Below are positions 17,260-26,312 of a DNA stretch of 64,000 bases, piece by piece (the first letter of the stretch is position 1; each line of letters starts with the position of its first letter). The DNA lies in NCBI GenBank assembly GCA_039939375.1, contig JBDVJO010000011.1:62001-126000 (forward strand). Reading direction: 5' to 3'. The translations under genes and the position numbers were made by a program. The notes beneath the pieces were generated by a model. That model worked only from the letters and a program-made list of their open reading frames with translations. It had not been told where the DNA came from and ran no database searches. Origin of the DNA: Paracrocinitomix sp039939375. Its GTDB lineage: Bacteria > Bacteroidota > Bacteroidia > Flavobacteriales_D > Crocinitomicaceae.

Positions 17260-18010
17260 TTTGTTGATTCAATTTTCTAAGTTCTTTATACTTAACTACG
17301 TTAGATTGCGCGGATATTTGGGCGATTTTAAATCCGGCCCACCCATCCAAAAATCCTAGATTAAGTATAAACATGGTAATAAATCTACCAATTGAAGAGA
17401 TATACGGTTTTAATGGACCCACGGATTTACCAGCAGCATGTAATTTTTGAGCAGTGAGTACCGAGTACTTATCTGCTCTGCTTCTGTGATCAACATAATC
17501 ATAATAAGAGTAATGATTCAAGTGACCAGGTAATTCTTTATTTGTTGGGTTCCCCTCAAACTCTAATTCTTCATGCACAAATTCACCACCCCATTTGGTA
17601 GAACTCTTTTCAAAAATTCTAATCTTTTTATCAGGATACCAAGTTGAATGCTTGATCCACTTACCACAATAATTGGTTAATCGATTCACAGAATAAGTTC
17701 CAGAAAACCCGGCCTCTTTTTGTTTCAAGATTTGCTGTTCAAGTTCAGCATCAACTTCTTCATCCGCATCCAGCGAAAAAATCCATTCACAGTTAGCTAA
17801 ACTATTAGCAAGGTTCTTCGTTGCTGCATAACCTTTCCATTTTTCTTGGATGAACCTCACCTTATATTGCTCACAAATTTCTTGTGTTTTATCAGTAGAA
17901 AAACTATCTAGTACTATGACCTCATCAGCAATTCGTTGAACAGATTTTAAGGCGCGCTCAATGTTGCGTTCTTCGTTCAGTGTGATGATTATGACAGAAA
18001 GTTGATCCAC
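17252..18010 (-). CDS. Glycosyltransferase family 2 (WaaE/KdtX-like)
   Basis: A 252-residue GT2 enzyme with a GT-A fold: SVIIITLNEERNIERALKSV at the N-terminus, VLDSFSTDKT, and the metal-binding IFSLDADEEV. The segment YPDKKIRIFEKSSTKWGGEFVHE matches LPS core glucosyltransferases of the WaaE type. A C-terminal hydrophobic stretch (about 215-232) may attach it to the membrane. The start codon is GTG. It overlaps the GT9 gene by eight bases, which supports a shared role in envelope glycan synthesis. Confidence 0.85.
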   Translation of the reverse strand: MDQLSVIIITLNEERNIERALKSVQRIADEVIVLDSFSTDKTQEICEQYKVRFIQEKWKGYAATKNLANSLANCEWIFSLDADEEVDAELEQQILKQKEAGFSGTYSVNRLTNYCGKWIKHSTWYPDKKIRIFEKSSTKWGGEFVHEELEFEGNPTNKELPGHLNHYSYYDYVDHRSRADKYSVLTAQKLHAAGKSVGPLKPYISSIGRFITMFILNLGFLDGWAGFKIAQISAQSNVVKYKELRKLNQQNG

Positions 18011-18082
18011 GAATTAAAGGTAGTGATTGTAGTGAACGAAGAAAAAGACAGGATATTTAGTTCTCCTCAGCCAAGTGTTTAT

Positions 18083-19852
18083 TTACATATACTCATCTGA
18101 CTGATAATGGCTCACTTTAACTTTTCTAAAAACAGCTTTCTCATTCGAATTTCCGTTCCAAAAGAATAGTTTTAGCGTATCAGTGTAGGTCCCGTTTGGT
18201 TCTATTAAAAACTCCAAATCCACCCATTTTTCTGGTTTAGCGAACTCTTTGAAATAAATTGGAAACGTCACTTCTTCTTTGAAATTGTCTCTGTTTTGGA
18301 GAATGAGTACCGCTCTCGTGTTTTCTATTTCGCTTTTTGCTTGCATTTCAAATGACAGAATAAACTTACTGGTTACATTCACCGAATCTTTAGAAAAATA
18401 ATGCCAAACAATATTGCTATAGGGTTGCTCCTGAGACACGAATGAATTGTCAAATCTTGAATGGAACTTTTCATCATCACCCCAAGTCGGGTCACCTTCA
18501 GACAGAGAAATTTTTTCTATAAATGTCCAATGATCTTTAGGGTAAACCCTTGCTTGTTGATCAAACGCTAAAAAGTTGTCCCAATATTGTTGTTTCGTTG
18601 CTGAGCCGAACTGAATAATGCCATTTTTTATTTGATAAGCCTGCCCAATATTTAAAAAGACGCAACACCCAACAATTAATACTGTCCATTTTTTTAAGGC
18701 TGGTTTCACCTCTAGATACTTTAGAATTAAAGCAAACAGATAAGCCAACAAAATATAATGATCAATCATTACACGTTGAGACATTCCGGCCCCATAATAC
18801 CAGCACCACCAGCTTGAGAATACGTAAACAGTTATCAAATAAAAACCCAAGGCTATTCCAAACTGCTTTTTATTAAACTTGAACAGGAGAAATAAGCCAG
18901 GAACCAATATAAAAAGTGCAATAGGGGTATAAGTAAACCATCCTTTTGTGTACGACATCAGAAATTCGCCAAAATGTGGATGTGTAAAATCAAAGCCCTC
19001 TTCACCGTATGAGTACACCACCCAATTTCCCGTTTGAAGTTTCCATAAAATAAAAGGTAAGCTCAAAATTGGAAGACTAACAGCTACAAACTTCCATATT
19101 TCTTTGGAAAAAATTTTAGTGAATACCGATTTGTAAAAATCTTTTGAAGGAAAGAAAAAGAAAATTAAGCCAACGACCATTATGTTTGTCGGCCTGGTTA
19201 TTCCAATAAGTACGAGAAGAGCCACAGCTATGACCAGCCATTTTGTTTTTGGTTTTTCTTTAAAATTGAGCAGGCAGAGAATCAATCCATTAATCATGAA
19301 GAAATTGTGGATATGCGTTACTGACTGATCGTAAACGGTATAAAAAAACACATTGGTTCCTAAAGCGATCAAAAAAACAGTAAAAAGAGCTGTTTTTGAT
19401 GAAAAACGAAGCTTTTCGAGTGATTTTCGTAAAAAAACAAGTGAAAAGAAGAAATAAAACCAAATTCCTATGTCAAACCATAATTGATAAATTGACGAAT
19501 AGCCATCTGCAGGTTTTCCTAGAATTTTGGCTGAAAGATGTCCTGCTAAAAAGAAGGGGGTATAAAGCACGGTGACACCCGGAAATGTTTTATTGACTTT
19601 CTCTCCTTCAACATCAACGACAAAGTCTTTAAGATGTGCGGGGGCATAGTGGGGGGCTGCAGCCTTGTCTATAAAATCGTAATCAAGGTCTTGATAAATA
19701 AAGATGGCAGGTAAATAAGCGTAATAAGCTTGTGCATCACCCGCTATAGGTCTTTCATAATGGCTCGTGATGTCTTTAGATAGGAAGTGAATGGTGCACA
19801 ATATTGCCACCAATCCAATTATTGCTTTCTGTCTAAGTAGAAAATTGATCAT
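18083..19852 (-). CDS. GT-C-like polytopic membrane glycosyltransferase with soluble C-terminal domain
   Basis: A 589-residue protein with about ten to twelve membrane segments up to about residue 400, then a soluble domain of about 180 residues. The first outer loop reads YERPIAGDAQAYYAYLPAIF, with an acidic residue in the position where GT-C enzymes keep their catalytic Asp. The C-terminal part is beta-rich and ends VFRKVKVSHYQ, like a carbohydrate-binding jelly-roll. Together with the adjacent GT9 and GT2 genes this suggests lipid-linked sugar transfer on the periplasmic side. The specificity cannot be read from the sequence. Confidence 0.65.
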   Translation of the reverse strand: MINFLLRQKAIIGLVAILCTIHFLSKDITSHYERPIAGDAQAYYAYLPAIFIYQDLDYDFIDKAAAPHYAPAHLKDFVVDVEGEKVNKTFPGVTVLYTPFFLAGHLSAKILGKPADGYSSIYQLWFDIGIWFYFFFSLVFLRKSLEKLRFSSKTALFTVFLIALGTNVFFYTVYDQSVTHIHNFFMINGLILCLLNFKEKPKTKWLVIAVALLVLIGITRPTNIMVVGLIFFFFPSKDFYKSVFTKIFSKEIWKFVAVSLPILSLPFILWKLQTGNWVVYSYGEEGFDFTHPHFGEFLMSYTKGWFTYTPIALFILVPGLFLLFKFNKKQFGIALGFYLITVYVFSSWWCWYYGAGMSQRVMIDHYILLAYLFALILKYLEVKPALKKWTVLIVGCCVFLNIGQAYQIKNGIIQFGSATKQQYWDNFLAFDQQARVYPKDHWTFIEKISLSEGDPTWGDDEKFHSRFDNSFVSQEQPYSNIVWHYFSKDSVNVTSKFILSFEMQAKSEIENTRAVLILQNRDNFKEEVTFPIYFKEFAKPEKWVDLEFLIEPNGTYTDTLKLFFWNGNSNEKAVFRKVKVSHYQSDEYM

Positions 19853-20538
19853 TTCCAGTTTCTGAATCGATCATCAAAATAGATATTTTTTTCTTCTAAT
19901 AACTGAATTAAAGTATCTCTAAACTTTACTTTATCTTCTTCTTCTAATACATCTGTTGGCATAAACAAGACAAGGTCCCCTTTATATTTAAAACTAATTA
20001 AATCAGACTGATGCAATTCTACTCGCTGCAAACTATCAAAGTAATACAGCCTCATTTCTCTTCCGAAGTAGGCAATGATTTCTTTATTTAAACCCACTCT
20101 AAAACTAGGACCGCCTTTTGCAACTCTCACCAAATAGATTACAGCTTCAAATAATAAAACAGTCATCACACCAATCATTACAATCATTAAATCAAACTCA
20201 AGGATTGACATATTATAAAATAGCAAGATTGCACCCAAAGTAAAGAGAATTTCTATCGTTGTGAAAGATAAGCAGCGTTTTTTAAACGTTTTTGAAATGC
20301 TTGTTTCGAAGTCAAATTGAGAAAAATTCTTCATATCCCGCGCACCCTGCCATCTCGCCTTAATTCTCAATAATCCAATCAAGAAAAATAAGATGGATAA
20401 GCCGTATAACACCTCTTTTTTATAAGGCATTGCTTTCAAGTGTAAATTTGAAATAGCTAAATCGTAAACAATTATTAATGACAGAAGGGTAAATACACCT
20501 AAAATCAGAATTGAGAAAATATTTACCGCTTTGTTCAT
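19849..20538 (-). CDS. Uncharacterised membrane protein with PH-like C-terminal region
   Basis: A 229-residue protein with four hydrophobic segments (about residues 8-27, 42-58, 92-110, 117-137). A C-terminal cytoplasmic part of about 85 residues has a strand pattern like bacterial PH domains (LNKEIIAYFGREMRLYYFDS). The stop codon overlaps the start of the GT-C-like gene (ATGA), so they are coupled. It may be a partner of that enzyme. I do not recognise a named family. Confidence 0.6.
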   Translation of the reverse strand: MNKAVNIFSILILGVFTLLSLIIVYDLAISNLHLKAMPYKKEVLYGLSILFFLIGLLRIKARWQGARDMKNFSQFDFETSISKTFKKRCLSFTTIEILFTLGAILLFYNMSILEFDLMIVMIGVMTVLLFEAVIYLVRVAKGGPSFRVGLNKEIIAYFGREMRLYYFDSLQRVELHQSDLISFKYKGDLVLFMPTDVLEEEDKVKFRDTLIQLLEEKNIYFDDRFRNWK

Positions 20539-20540
20539 GT

Positions 20541-22310
20541 TTATTCTGCTCCTTCAGCTGTTTCAGTTTCACCTGCTGCTTCTTCTGCTTTCTTAGAAGC
20601 TGCGTTTGCTGCAACATTAATCATTTTTAGCTGTGCCTTATATCCGTCAATTTCAGCTTTTAACTTGGCAATGTTTTGATTGACTGATTTGAACAAAGGA
20701 TTGCTTTCGTCAGCATTAGCAAAGAACGCCATGTTGGTTTCTAACTTCGCTATTTCAGCATTTATCCCTCCAATTTTTTGACGGATAGCAGTTCGCTCTC
20801 TGTCTAAACTTTCTTCTTGATTTTTACCTCCTAGTAAAGAAGTTAATTTACTTTCAAATAGAAGCTTTGCTTTTTCTGCGGCATCCATCTTGATGGCATC
20901 ATACTTAGCATCTAATGCCGTTTTGTATGATTTGTAAATTCTATCTTTTTGCTTGAAAGGAACGTTTCCAATTTCAGCAAATCTGGCAGAAAACGCTTTC
21001 AAATCTTCAACGGTTTTGTTGTTGTCTTTTCCAGCTATATAGTTTTCAATTTCTTTGATTAGGGCCTCTTTTGCCTCTAGATTCTCTTTTCCAGCAGCAT
21101 CTGCTTTTTCAAAGTGGGCATCTTTTGCATTGAAGAAAAAATCAATATTGTCTCTGAACTTTTTCCAAAGTTTGTTCTCGAACTTTGGTCCAGCCGAACC
21201 TAATTCTTTCCAACGTTTTTGGATGTTCATTATTTTTTGAGTGGTGCCTTTCCAGTCAGTAGACTCTTTTATCACGGCAACTTCCTCAATCAAGGCTTCT
21301 TTCTTTTCTTTGATGCCTTCAAACTCAGAATTTCTTTCTCCAAAAAACTCTTTCTTCGCGTCAAAAAACACATTGCAAACGCCTCTAAATTCTTTCCAAA
21401 CCTTATCGTTTTCTTCTTTCGGACCGTAGCCTATTGTTTTCCATTCTTCTTGAACCGCAAGTACTTTATCCGTTACTTTTTTCCACGTTTTGTGATCAGT
21501 TGGAACCTCAGCAGTAATCTCTTGTACCTTTACAATTAAGGCTTTTTTCTTTTCTAAGTTTTCTGCTTGCGCTTCTCTTCTTTCTTGATAAAACTTGTGA
21601 ATTTTTTCGTAAACAGCATTTACAGAAGTCCAATATTCATCCTTAATCTTCTCCCATTCTTCTTGATGAGTTCCGCCAATATTATTCCACTCGTCTTGAT
21701 AAGCGTGCAGCTTTTCTTCTATTTCCTTAATCTTTTTTAAATCTACCAAGGCCTTGATGTTTTCAATCAAGTCTTTTTTCAATTTAAGATTTCGGTTTAA
21801 ATCGTGATCTTTTATGTCTTTGTAGATGTTGATATTGTATCTGAAACTTTCTACTAGACTTGAAAATTCTTGCTGTACTGCTTGTCTTTTATCTCTAGGA
21901 ATTGGACCGACTTCTTTCCAGCTTTCTTGAATATCTTTGAATCTGCCTATTGCTCTGCCTATATTTTCTTCGTTCTGGATAAGGTCAGTAAACGCAGCTA
22001 TTAGTGCTTTCTTTTTCTCAAGATTCGCCTTTTCAAGATCTCTTTGCGCATTTTGTTCAATTTTCTTTTTGTCTTTGAACAAAGTTGAAAGTCTTTTAAA
22101 TTCTTCTAGATGCTCATAAACTGGTTTTTCAATAGCTTCTGCTTTTTCTCCAGCTTCGATTCGCTCTAGTTTTTTAATTTCCCATTGACGTTCTTCTTCT
22201 TCTTGAATTTTATAAAACTCGCTTACCAAGTCATTAAATTCATTCAGGTCGCTCATCACTTTTTCTTGGTGAGCTAATTCGTCAAGTCTTGAGATAATAT
22301 CTGCTTTCAT
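20541..22310 (-). CDS. DUF349-repeat protein
   Basis: I use the ATG at 22310. The upstream TTG adds only four residues. The 589-residue protein is highly charged and almost all helical, with five DUF349 repeats (helical hairpins marked by W-x-x-[IV]-G, for example ESWKEVGPIPRDKR, EEWKTIGYGPKEEND and KRWKELGSAGPKFEN). A coiled-coil region and an Ala/Glu-rich tail follow. DUF349 proteins are common in Bacteroidota and have no firm function. It lies three bases from the next gene and ten from the sugar kinase. Confidence 0.9.
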   Translation of the reverse strand: MKADIISRLDELAHQEKVMSDLNEFNDLVSEFYKIQEEEERQWEIKKLERIEAGEKAEAIEKPVYEHLEEFKRLSTLFKDKKKIEQNAQRDLEKANLEKKKALIAAFTDLIQNEENIGRAIGRFKDIQESWKEVGPIPRDKRQAVQQEFSSLVESFRYNINIYKDIKDHDLNRNLKLKKDLIENIKALVDLKKIKEIEEKLHAYQDEWNNIGGTHQEEWEKIKDEYWTSVNAVYEKIHKFYQERREAQAENLEKKKALIVKVQEITAEVPTDHKTWKKVTDKVLAVQEEWKTIGYGPKEENDKVWKEFRGVCNVFFDAKKEFFGERNSEFEGIKEKKEALIEEVAVIKESTDWKGTTQKIMNIQKRWKELGSAGPKFENKLWKKFRDNIDFFFNAKDAHFEKADAAGKENLEAKEALIKEIENYIAGKDNNKTVEDLKAFSARFAEIGNVPFKQKDRIYKSYKTALDAKYDAIKMDAAEKAKLLFESKLTSLLGGKNQEESLDRERTAIRQKIGGINAEIAKLETNMAFFANADESNPLFKSVNQNIAKLKAEIDGYKAQLKMINVAANAASKKAEEAAGETETAEGAE

Positions 22311-22331
22311 GCGCAATAACAATAAGGGTAA

Positions 22332-23258
22332 TTAGATAACAGTTTCCATATTAAAATCAGTCAATTTCACGAATTGGTTGATTCTAGCATCTATTTGTTC
22401 TGAGGTAAGATTCATTAAGGCTTCAGTTCCGAATTTTTCTACACAGAAAGACGCCATAGCTGATCCAGCAACAACCGCACTTTTCATGTTTTCAAATGAA
22501 ACATCTCCTGAACGTGCGATATATCCGATAAATCCTCCGGCAAAAGTATCTCCTGCTCCTGTTGGATCAAATACTGACTCTAAAGGCAATGCCGGCGCAA
22601 AGAACACAGAATCGTTATCAAATAATAAAGCACCATGCTCTCCTTTTTTGATAATCAAATACTTTGGTCCCATTGCCATGATTTTTTTGGCAGCAGTCAC
22701 TAACGAGTATTCTCCTGAAAGTTGTCTTGCTTCTTCATCATTGATGATTAAAACGTCTATCAGTTTCACCGTTTCCATCAAATCATCCCATGCAATATCC
22801 ATCCAGAAATTCATGGTATCCATGGCGATTAACTTTGGTCGCTTTTCTAATCTTTCAATTACTTGACGTTGAACAGCAGGTGCTAAATTTCCTAACATTA
22901 AAAATTCAACTCCTTGATAAGACGCTGGAATAATTGGGTCAAAATTTTCTAATACGTTTAATTCAGTTACCAACGTATCACGAGAATTCATATCGTTGTG
23001 ATATTTACCTGACCAGAAAAATGTTTTTTCTCCTTGTTTAATTTGAATTCCTTCAATATCAACACCTCTTGATTTTAAATCATTTAAGGTTGCTTCAGGA
23101 AAATCATCTCCGACAACAGAAACAATTTTTTGATCGTTTGTATAATAAGAAGATGAAAGCGCGATATAAGTACCTGCTCCACCAATAATTTTATCTGTTT
23201 TCCCAAAAGGGGTTTCAATTGCGTCAAATGCAACGCTTCCTACAGTCAATAAACTCAT
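22332..23258 (-). CDS. PfkB-family carbohydrate or nucleoside kinase
   Basis: A 308-residue ribokinase-fold kinase. The N-terminal substrate motif GGAGTYIALSSSYY and the C-terminal PfkB signature DPTGAGDTFAGGFIGY, with the catalytic Asp in GAGD, are both present. The substrate could be a sugar or a nucleoside such as adenosine, and the sequence does not decide. It is followed after nine bases by the DUF349 gene, an association seen in other Bacteroidota. A divergent gene pair begins 115 bases upstream. Confidence 0.88.
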   Translation of the reverse strand: MSLLTVGSVAFDAIETPFGKTDKIIGGAGTYIALSSSYYTNDQKIVSVVGDDFPEATLNDLKSRGVDIEGIQIKQGEKTFFWSGKYHNDMNSRDTLVTELNVLENFDPIIPASYQGVEFLMLGNLAPAVQRQVIERLEKRPKLIAMDTMNFWMDIAWDDLMETVKLIDVLIINDEEARQLSGEYSLVTAAKKIMAMGPKYLIIKKGEHGALLFDNDSVFFAPALPLESVFDPTGAGDTFAGGFIGYIARSGDVSFENMKSAVVAGSAMASFCVEKFGTEALMNLTSEQIDARINQFVKLTDFNMETVI

Positions 23259-23372
23259 TCTTTGTTTTTTAAATCAGCTACAAATATAGGGCTTTAAGGC
23301 AATTGACAATTAGCAATGGGCAATTATCAATTATTTGACTTTCCGTATATTCGTTCGTCTAAATCAAGATTC

Positions 23373-23726
23373 ATGAATATTGAAGAATACAGAGATTATT
23401 GTTTATCTAAAAAAGGGGTGACCGAAGAAACTCCTTTTGGACCTGACACGCTCGTGTTTAAAGTAATGGGGAAGATGTTTGCTTTGAGTGGAATTGAGAA
23501 TTTTGAATATATTAATTTAAAATGTGATCCCGATAGAGCGATAAACTTACGGGAATCTCATGAAGATGTACGGCCAGGATACCACATGAATAAAAAGCTA
23601 TGGAATTCTGTTTATATCAATGGAGATGTAAGTGACTCTATGGTTTTTGAATTGATAAATCATTCATATGACTTAGTTGTGAACAGTTTGACGAAAAAGC
23701 TGCAGGCAGAATTGGAGGCATTGTAA
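23373..23726 (+). CDS. MmcQ/YjbR-family protein
   Basis: The preferred start is the ATG at 23373 (MNIEEYRDYCLSKKGVTEET). An ATG 57 bases upstream would add a segment not typical of the family. The 117-residue product has the CyaY-like fold signature: TPFGPDTLVFKVMGKMFAL, NLKCDPDRAINLRE, RPGYHMNKKLWNSV. MmcQ/YjbR proteins are suspected DNA-binding proteins without a settled role. The stop overlaps the start of the S4 gene (TAATG). Confidence 0.85.
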   Translation: MNIEEYRDYCLSKKGVTEETPFGPDTLVFKVMGKMFALSGIENFEYINLKCDPDRAINLRESHEDVRPGYHMNKKLWNSVYINGDVSDSMVFELINHSYDLVVNSLTKKLQAELEAL

Positions 23727-24094
23727 TGGCTAGAATAGATAAATATTTATGGGCAGTTCGACTTTTTAAAACACGAAGTTTAGCTGCAAACCAAGTCAAG
23801 AATGGCAAAGTATTGATAGACGGAAAAGAAGTGAAGCCTTCGAGAAATATGAAAGTAGGTGAAAAATTCTCGATCAAAAAAAATACAGCGTTGTTCTCTT
23901 ATGAAGTAGTGGATTTACTCGAAAAGAGAGTGGGAGCTAAACTGGTAGAAAATTATTTGAGAGACATCACTCCGGTTGAAGAAATAGAAAAATATAAATT
24001 GTATCAGGCTGCTCAAAGTGAATACAGACAAAGCGGACTTGGAAAACCGAGCAAAAAAGACAAACGAAGCATTAGAAAATTTTTAGGCGAATAA
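23726..24094 (+). CDS. S4-domain RNA-binding protein (Hsp15-like)
   Basis: A 122-residue protein starting with an S4 domain (MARIDKYLWAVRLFKTRSLA, then VLIDGKEVKPSRNMKVGEKF), followed by a basic C-terminal tail. This architecture is that of Hsp15 (HslR), which binds stalled 50S subunits carrying peptidyl-tRNA. Whether it acts in the same way here is inferred from the family. Its start overlaps the upstream stop codon, and a radical SAM gene follows after four bases. Confidence 0.88.
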   Translation: MARIDKYLWAVRLFKTRSLAANQVKNGKVLIDGKEVKPSRNMKVGEKFSIKKNTALFSYEVVDLLEKRVGAKLVENYLRDITPVEEIEKYKLYQAAQSEYRQSGLGKPSKKDKRSIRKFLGE

Positions 24095-24098
24095 TAGT

Positions 24099-24986
24099 AT
24101 GCATTTCCCCATTCAATATCACGAACCATTGTTTAGACCACCCAGTGAAGCCAGATCATTAATTATTCAAATTACATTAGGTTGTAGTTGGAACAAGTGT
24201 TCCTTCTGTGAAATGTATACGTCCAAAAGTTTTTCGGCAAGAAAAGAAGAAGACATTTTTAATGAAATAGATGCCTTTATCCCTTATGCAGATCAAATAA
24301 GACGTGTTTTTCTGGCAGATGGAGATCCTTTAGTGTTGTCTAACCGCAGGTTGATGCGTATTCTTGAAAAACTGAACGCTACTTTTCCAAATCTGCAACG
24401 AATTTCAACTTACGCCTCTCCAACGAACTTGGCCAATAAATCAAATGCAGAACTCAAAGAATTATATGAAGCGGGGTTAACCTTACTTTATGTGGGAATT
24501 GAGTCAGGCGACAGTGAAGTTTTAAAATGCATTCAAAAAGGTGAAACTTTTGAAACTACAATTGAAGGATTAAACAAGTCCAAAGCAATTGGGATGGACA
24601 GTTCTGTAATGATTATCAACGGGGTTGGTGGTGTTTCACTTTCTGAGCAACATGCGATTAATTCGGCCAAGGTATTGAATCAAACACAGCCTAAGTACGC
24701 TTCTACTTTGGTACTAACGACTCATAAAGGTTTAGATCATTATAAAAGCAGGTTTTTGGGCGATTTTACTGAATTGAATCAGCTTCAACTATTCTCTGAA
24801 TTGAAGTTATTTATGGATGCCCTTGAGTTGAACGAAACGATTTTCAGATCAGATCATGCTTCCAATAACCTAGTGCTAAAAGGTGTGTTGGGGAAAGATA
24901 AAGCAAGGTTTTTAGCTCAAATTCAACAAGCTATTGAGCATCCTGAAATGGCGAACTTAAGAAGCAATTATCTTGGCGGGTTTTAG
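24099..24986 (+). CDS. Radical SAM protein (COG1032-like)
   Basis: A 295-residue radical SAM enzyme. The cluster-binding motif is spaced C-x4-C-x2-C (GCSWNKCSFCEMYTS) and not the usual C-x3-C-x2-C. This spacing is known in the subgroup annotated as Fe-S oxidoreductases. It is followed by RRVFLADGDPLVLSN and the LLYVGIESGDSEVLK segment. The substrate is unknown. It is close behind the MmcQ and S4 genes, so the three are probably one operon. Confidence 0.88.
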   Translation: MHFPIQYHEPLFRPPSEARSLIIQITLGCSWNKCSFCEMYTSKSFSARKEEDIFNEIDAFIPYADQIRRVFLADGDPLVLSNRRLMRILEKLNATFPNLQRISTYASPTNLANKSNAELKELYEAGLTLLYVGIESGDSEVLKCIQKGETFETTIEGLNKSKAIGMDSSVMIINGVGGVSLSEQHAINSAKVLNQTQPKYASTLVLTTHKGLDHYKSRFLGDFTELNQLQLFSELKLFMDALELNETIFRSDHASNNLVLKGVLGKDKARFLAQIQQAIEHPEMANLRSNYLGGF

Positions 24987-24994
24987 ACCGTCAT

Positions 24995-26203
24995 TTACTC
25001 TATGATTAACTTTTCTCTTCTGAGAACACCATCTTCCGTTACATTGCAAAAGTAAATTCCAGCATCCAGAAAACTCAAATCTATTGATGCTTGCGGATGA
25101 ATTTTTCCTGTCCACACCTTTTTTCCATGCACGTCAACGAGGGTTAGCTCTGTTGCAGCAGTAATTCCTGAGATTTTAATTGTCCCCATTGAAGGATTTG
25201 GATAAACCGTAAGCTCATCTAATTCGTCCGTTCTAACATTGGCAAAGCCTTCAATTTGATAACGCATCATGTCTTTCTCAACGCCTGAGTTTGATTCGCC
25301 ACAAAGCAAATAAACGCCTCCGTTAATAACAAATGATCCAGGCGCCCATCTTCCGCCCCCTGGGTGCGCAGTTAATTCCGTCCAAGAATCAGTTCCTGGC
25401 TCATATTCCCAGAATTCTCCGGTGGGTAAATTTTGATGATTTTCTCCTTGTCCGCTTAAGAAATAACCTTTTCCGTCATAGGTAAATTGGGTTCCTGCAA
25501 CTCTCCCTTGATCCGGTAAATTACCCATTTGAGTCCAGGAATCAGTATTAGGGTCATATCTATAAAAATCATTGTAAATATTTGGTCCTGAATGTCCCAT
25601 TCCTACATATACATATCCGTCCAGAGCAAAGTAATATGGGTGATGACGTGCGTCTCCCGGAAAATCTGTTTTGGCCGTCCAAGTATCGGAACCTATATCA
25701 TACTCCCACCAATCATCCACATCACCGATCGTATTTCCACCACATCCCATATAAATTTTTCCGTCAAGATATACCATTGCCGGGTGCACTCTTGCCGAAC
25801 CTGGACATTCAGCTAACTGTGTCCAATTATCAGTTAAAGGGTCATATTCCCACAAATCTTTTAAATAAGCTTCATCACCAGTTCCGGCATCATAATCATA
25901 TCCAAATCCAACATATCCCTTGGTATCTGAAGAAACGGCATAGCCAAAACCTCTTGGTTGACCCGGAAAATCAGTTTTGGTAGTCCATGAATCAGCAATT
26001 GGGTCGTAAGAATAAAAATCGCCTAATGCGTTTGAATTTGATTCTGCTCCGCCCATAACATAACCTGTTCCACCAACTGAAAAAGCCGCTGGATGATGTC
26101 TTTCTGCTGCTGCAGACGGCATACTTTCAAGCGTTTCCCAAGTCTGAGTAAAAACGAATTGACTGCTAAAAACTAAACAAATTAGGATGTAATATTTTCT
26201 CAT
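24995..26203 (-). CDS. Secreted Kelch-repeat protein with T9SS type A sorting domain
   Basis: The ATG at 26203 gives a clean signal peptide (MRKYYILICLVFSSQFVFTQ). An upstream TTG is less likely. The 402-residue protein has about six Kelch repeats (for example FYSYDPIADSWTTKTDFPG and LWEYDPLTDNWTQLAECPG) expected to form a beta-propeller. The Por-secretion C-terminal domain of about 75 residues starts near ELTVYPNPSMGTIKISG. The protein should be exported by T9SS and anchored or released at the surface. The ligand is unknown. Confidence 0.9.
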   Translation of the reverse strand: MRKYYILICLVFSSQFVFTQTWETLESMPSAAAERHHPAAFSVGGTGYVMGGAESNSNALGDFYSYDPIADSWTTKTDFPGQPRGFGYAVSSDTKGYVGFGYDYDAGTGDEAYLKDLWEYDPLTDNWTQLAECPGSARVHPAMVYLDGKIYMGCGGNTIGDVDDWWEYDIGSDTWTAKTDFPGDARHHPYYFALDGYVYVGMGHSGPNIYNDFYRYDPNTDSWTQMGNLPDQGRVAGTQFTYDGKGYFLSGQGENHQNLPTGEFWEYEPGTDSWTELTAHPGGGRWAPGSFVINGGVYLLCGESNSGVEKDMMRYQIEGFANVRTDELDELTVYPNPSMGTIKISGITAATELTLVDVHGKKVWTGKIHPQASIDLSFLDAGIYFCNVTEDGVLRREKLIIE

Positions 26204-26312
26204 GTTGGACAATTTTTCTTGAAGTTACGAAGACGAACAGAAACCAAAAAGCTTTCATTCAATTTAATCTTTTGAATGTTGGATTCTTACTCAACATTTC
26301 ACTGAATAAACT

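Noticed and set aside
23316..23372. Upstream ATG for the MmcQ/YjbR gene
   Set aside because: The 19 added residues have no family counterpart. The ATG at 23373 gives the usual N-terminus.
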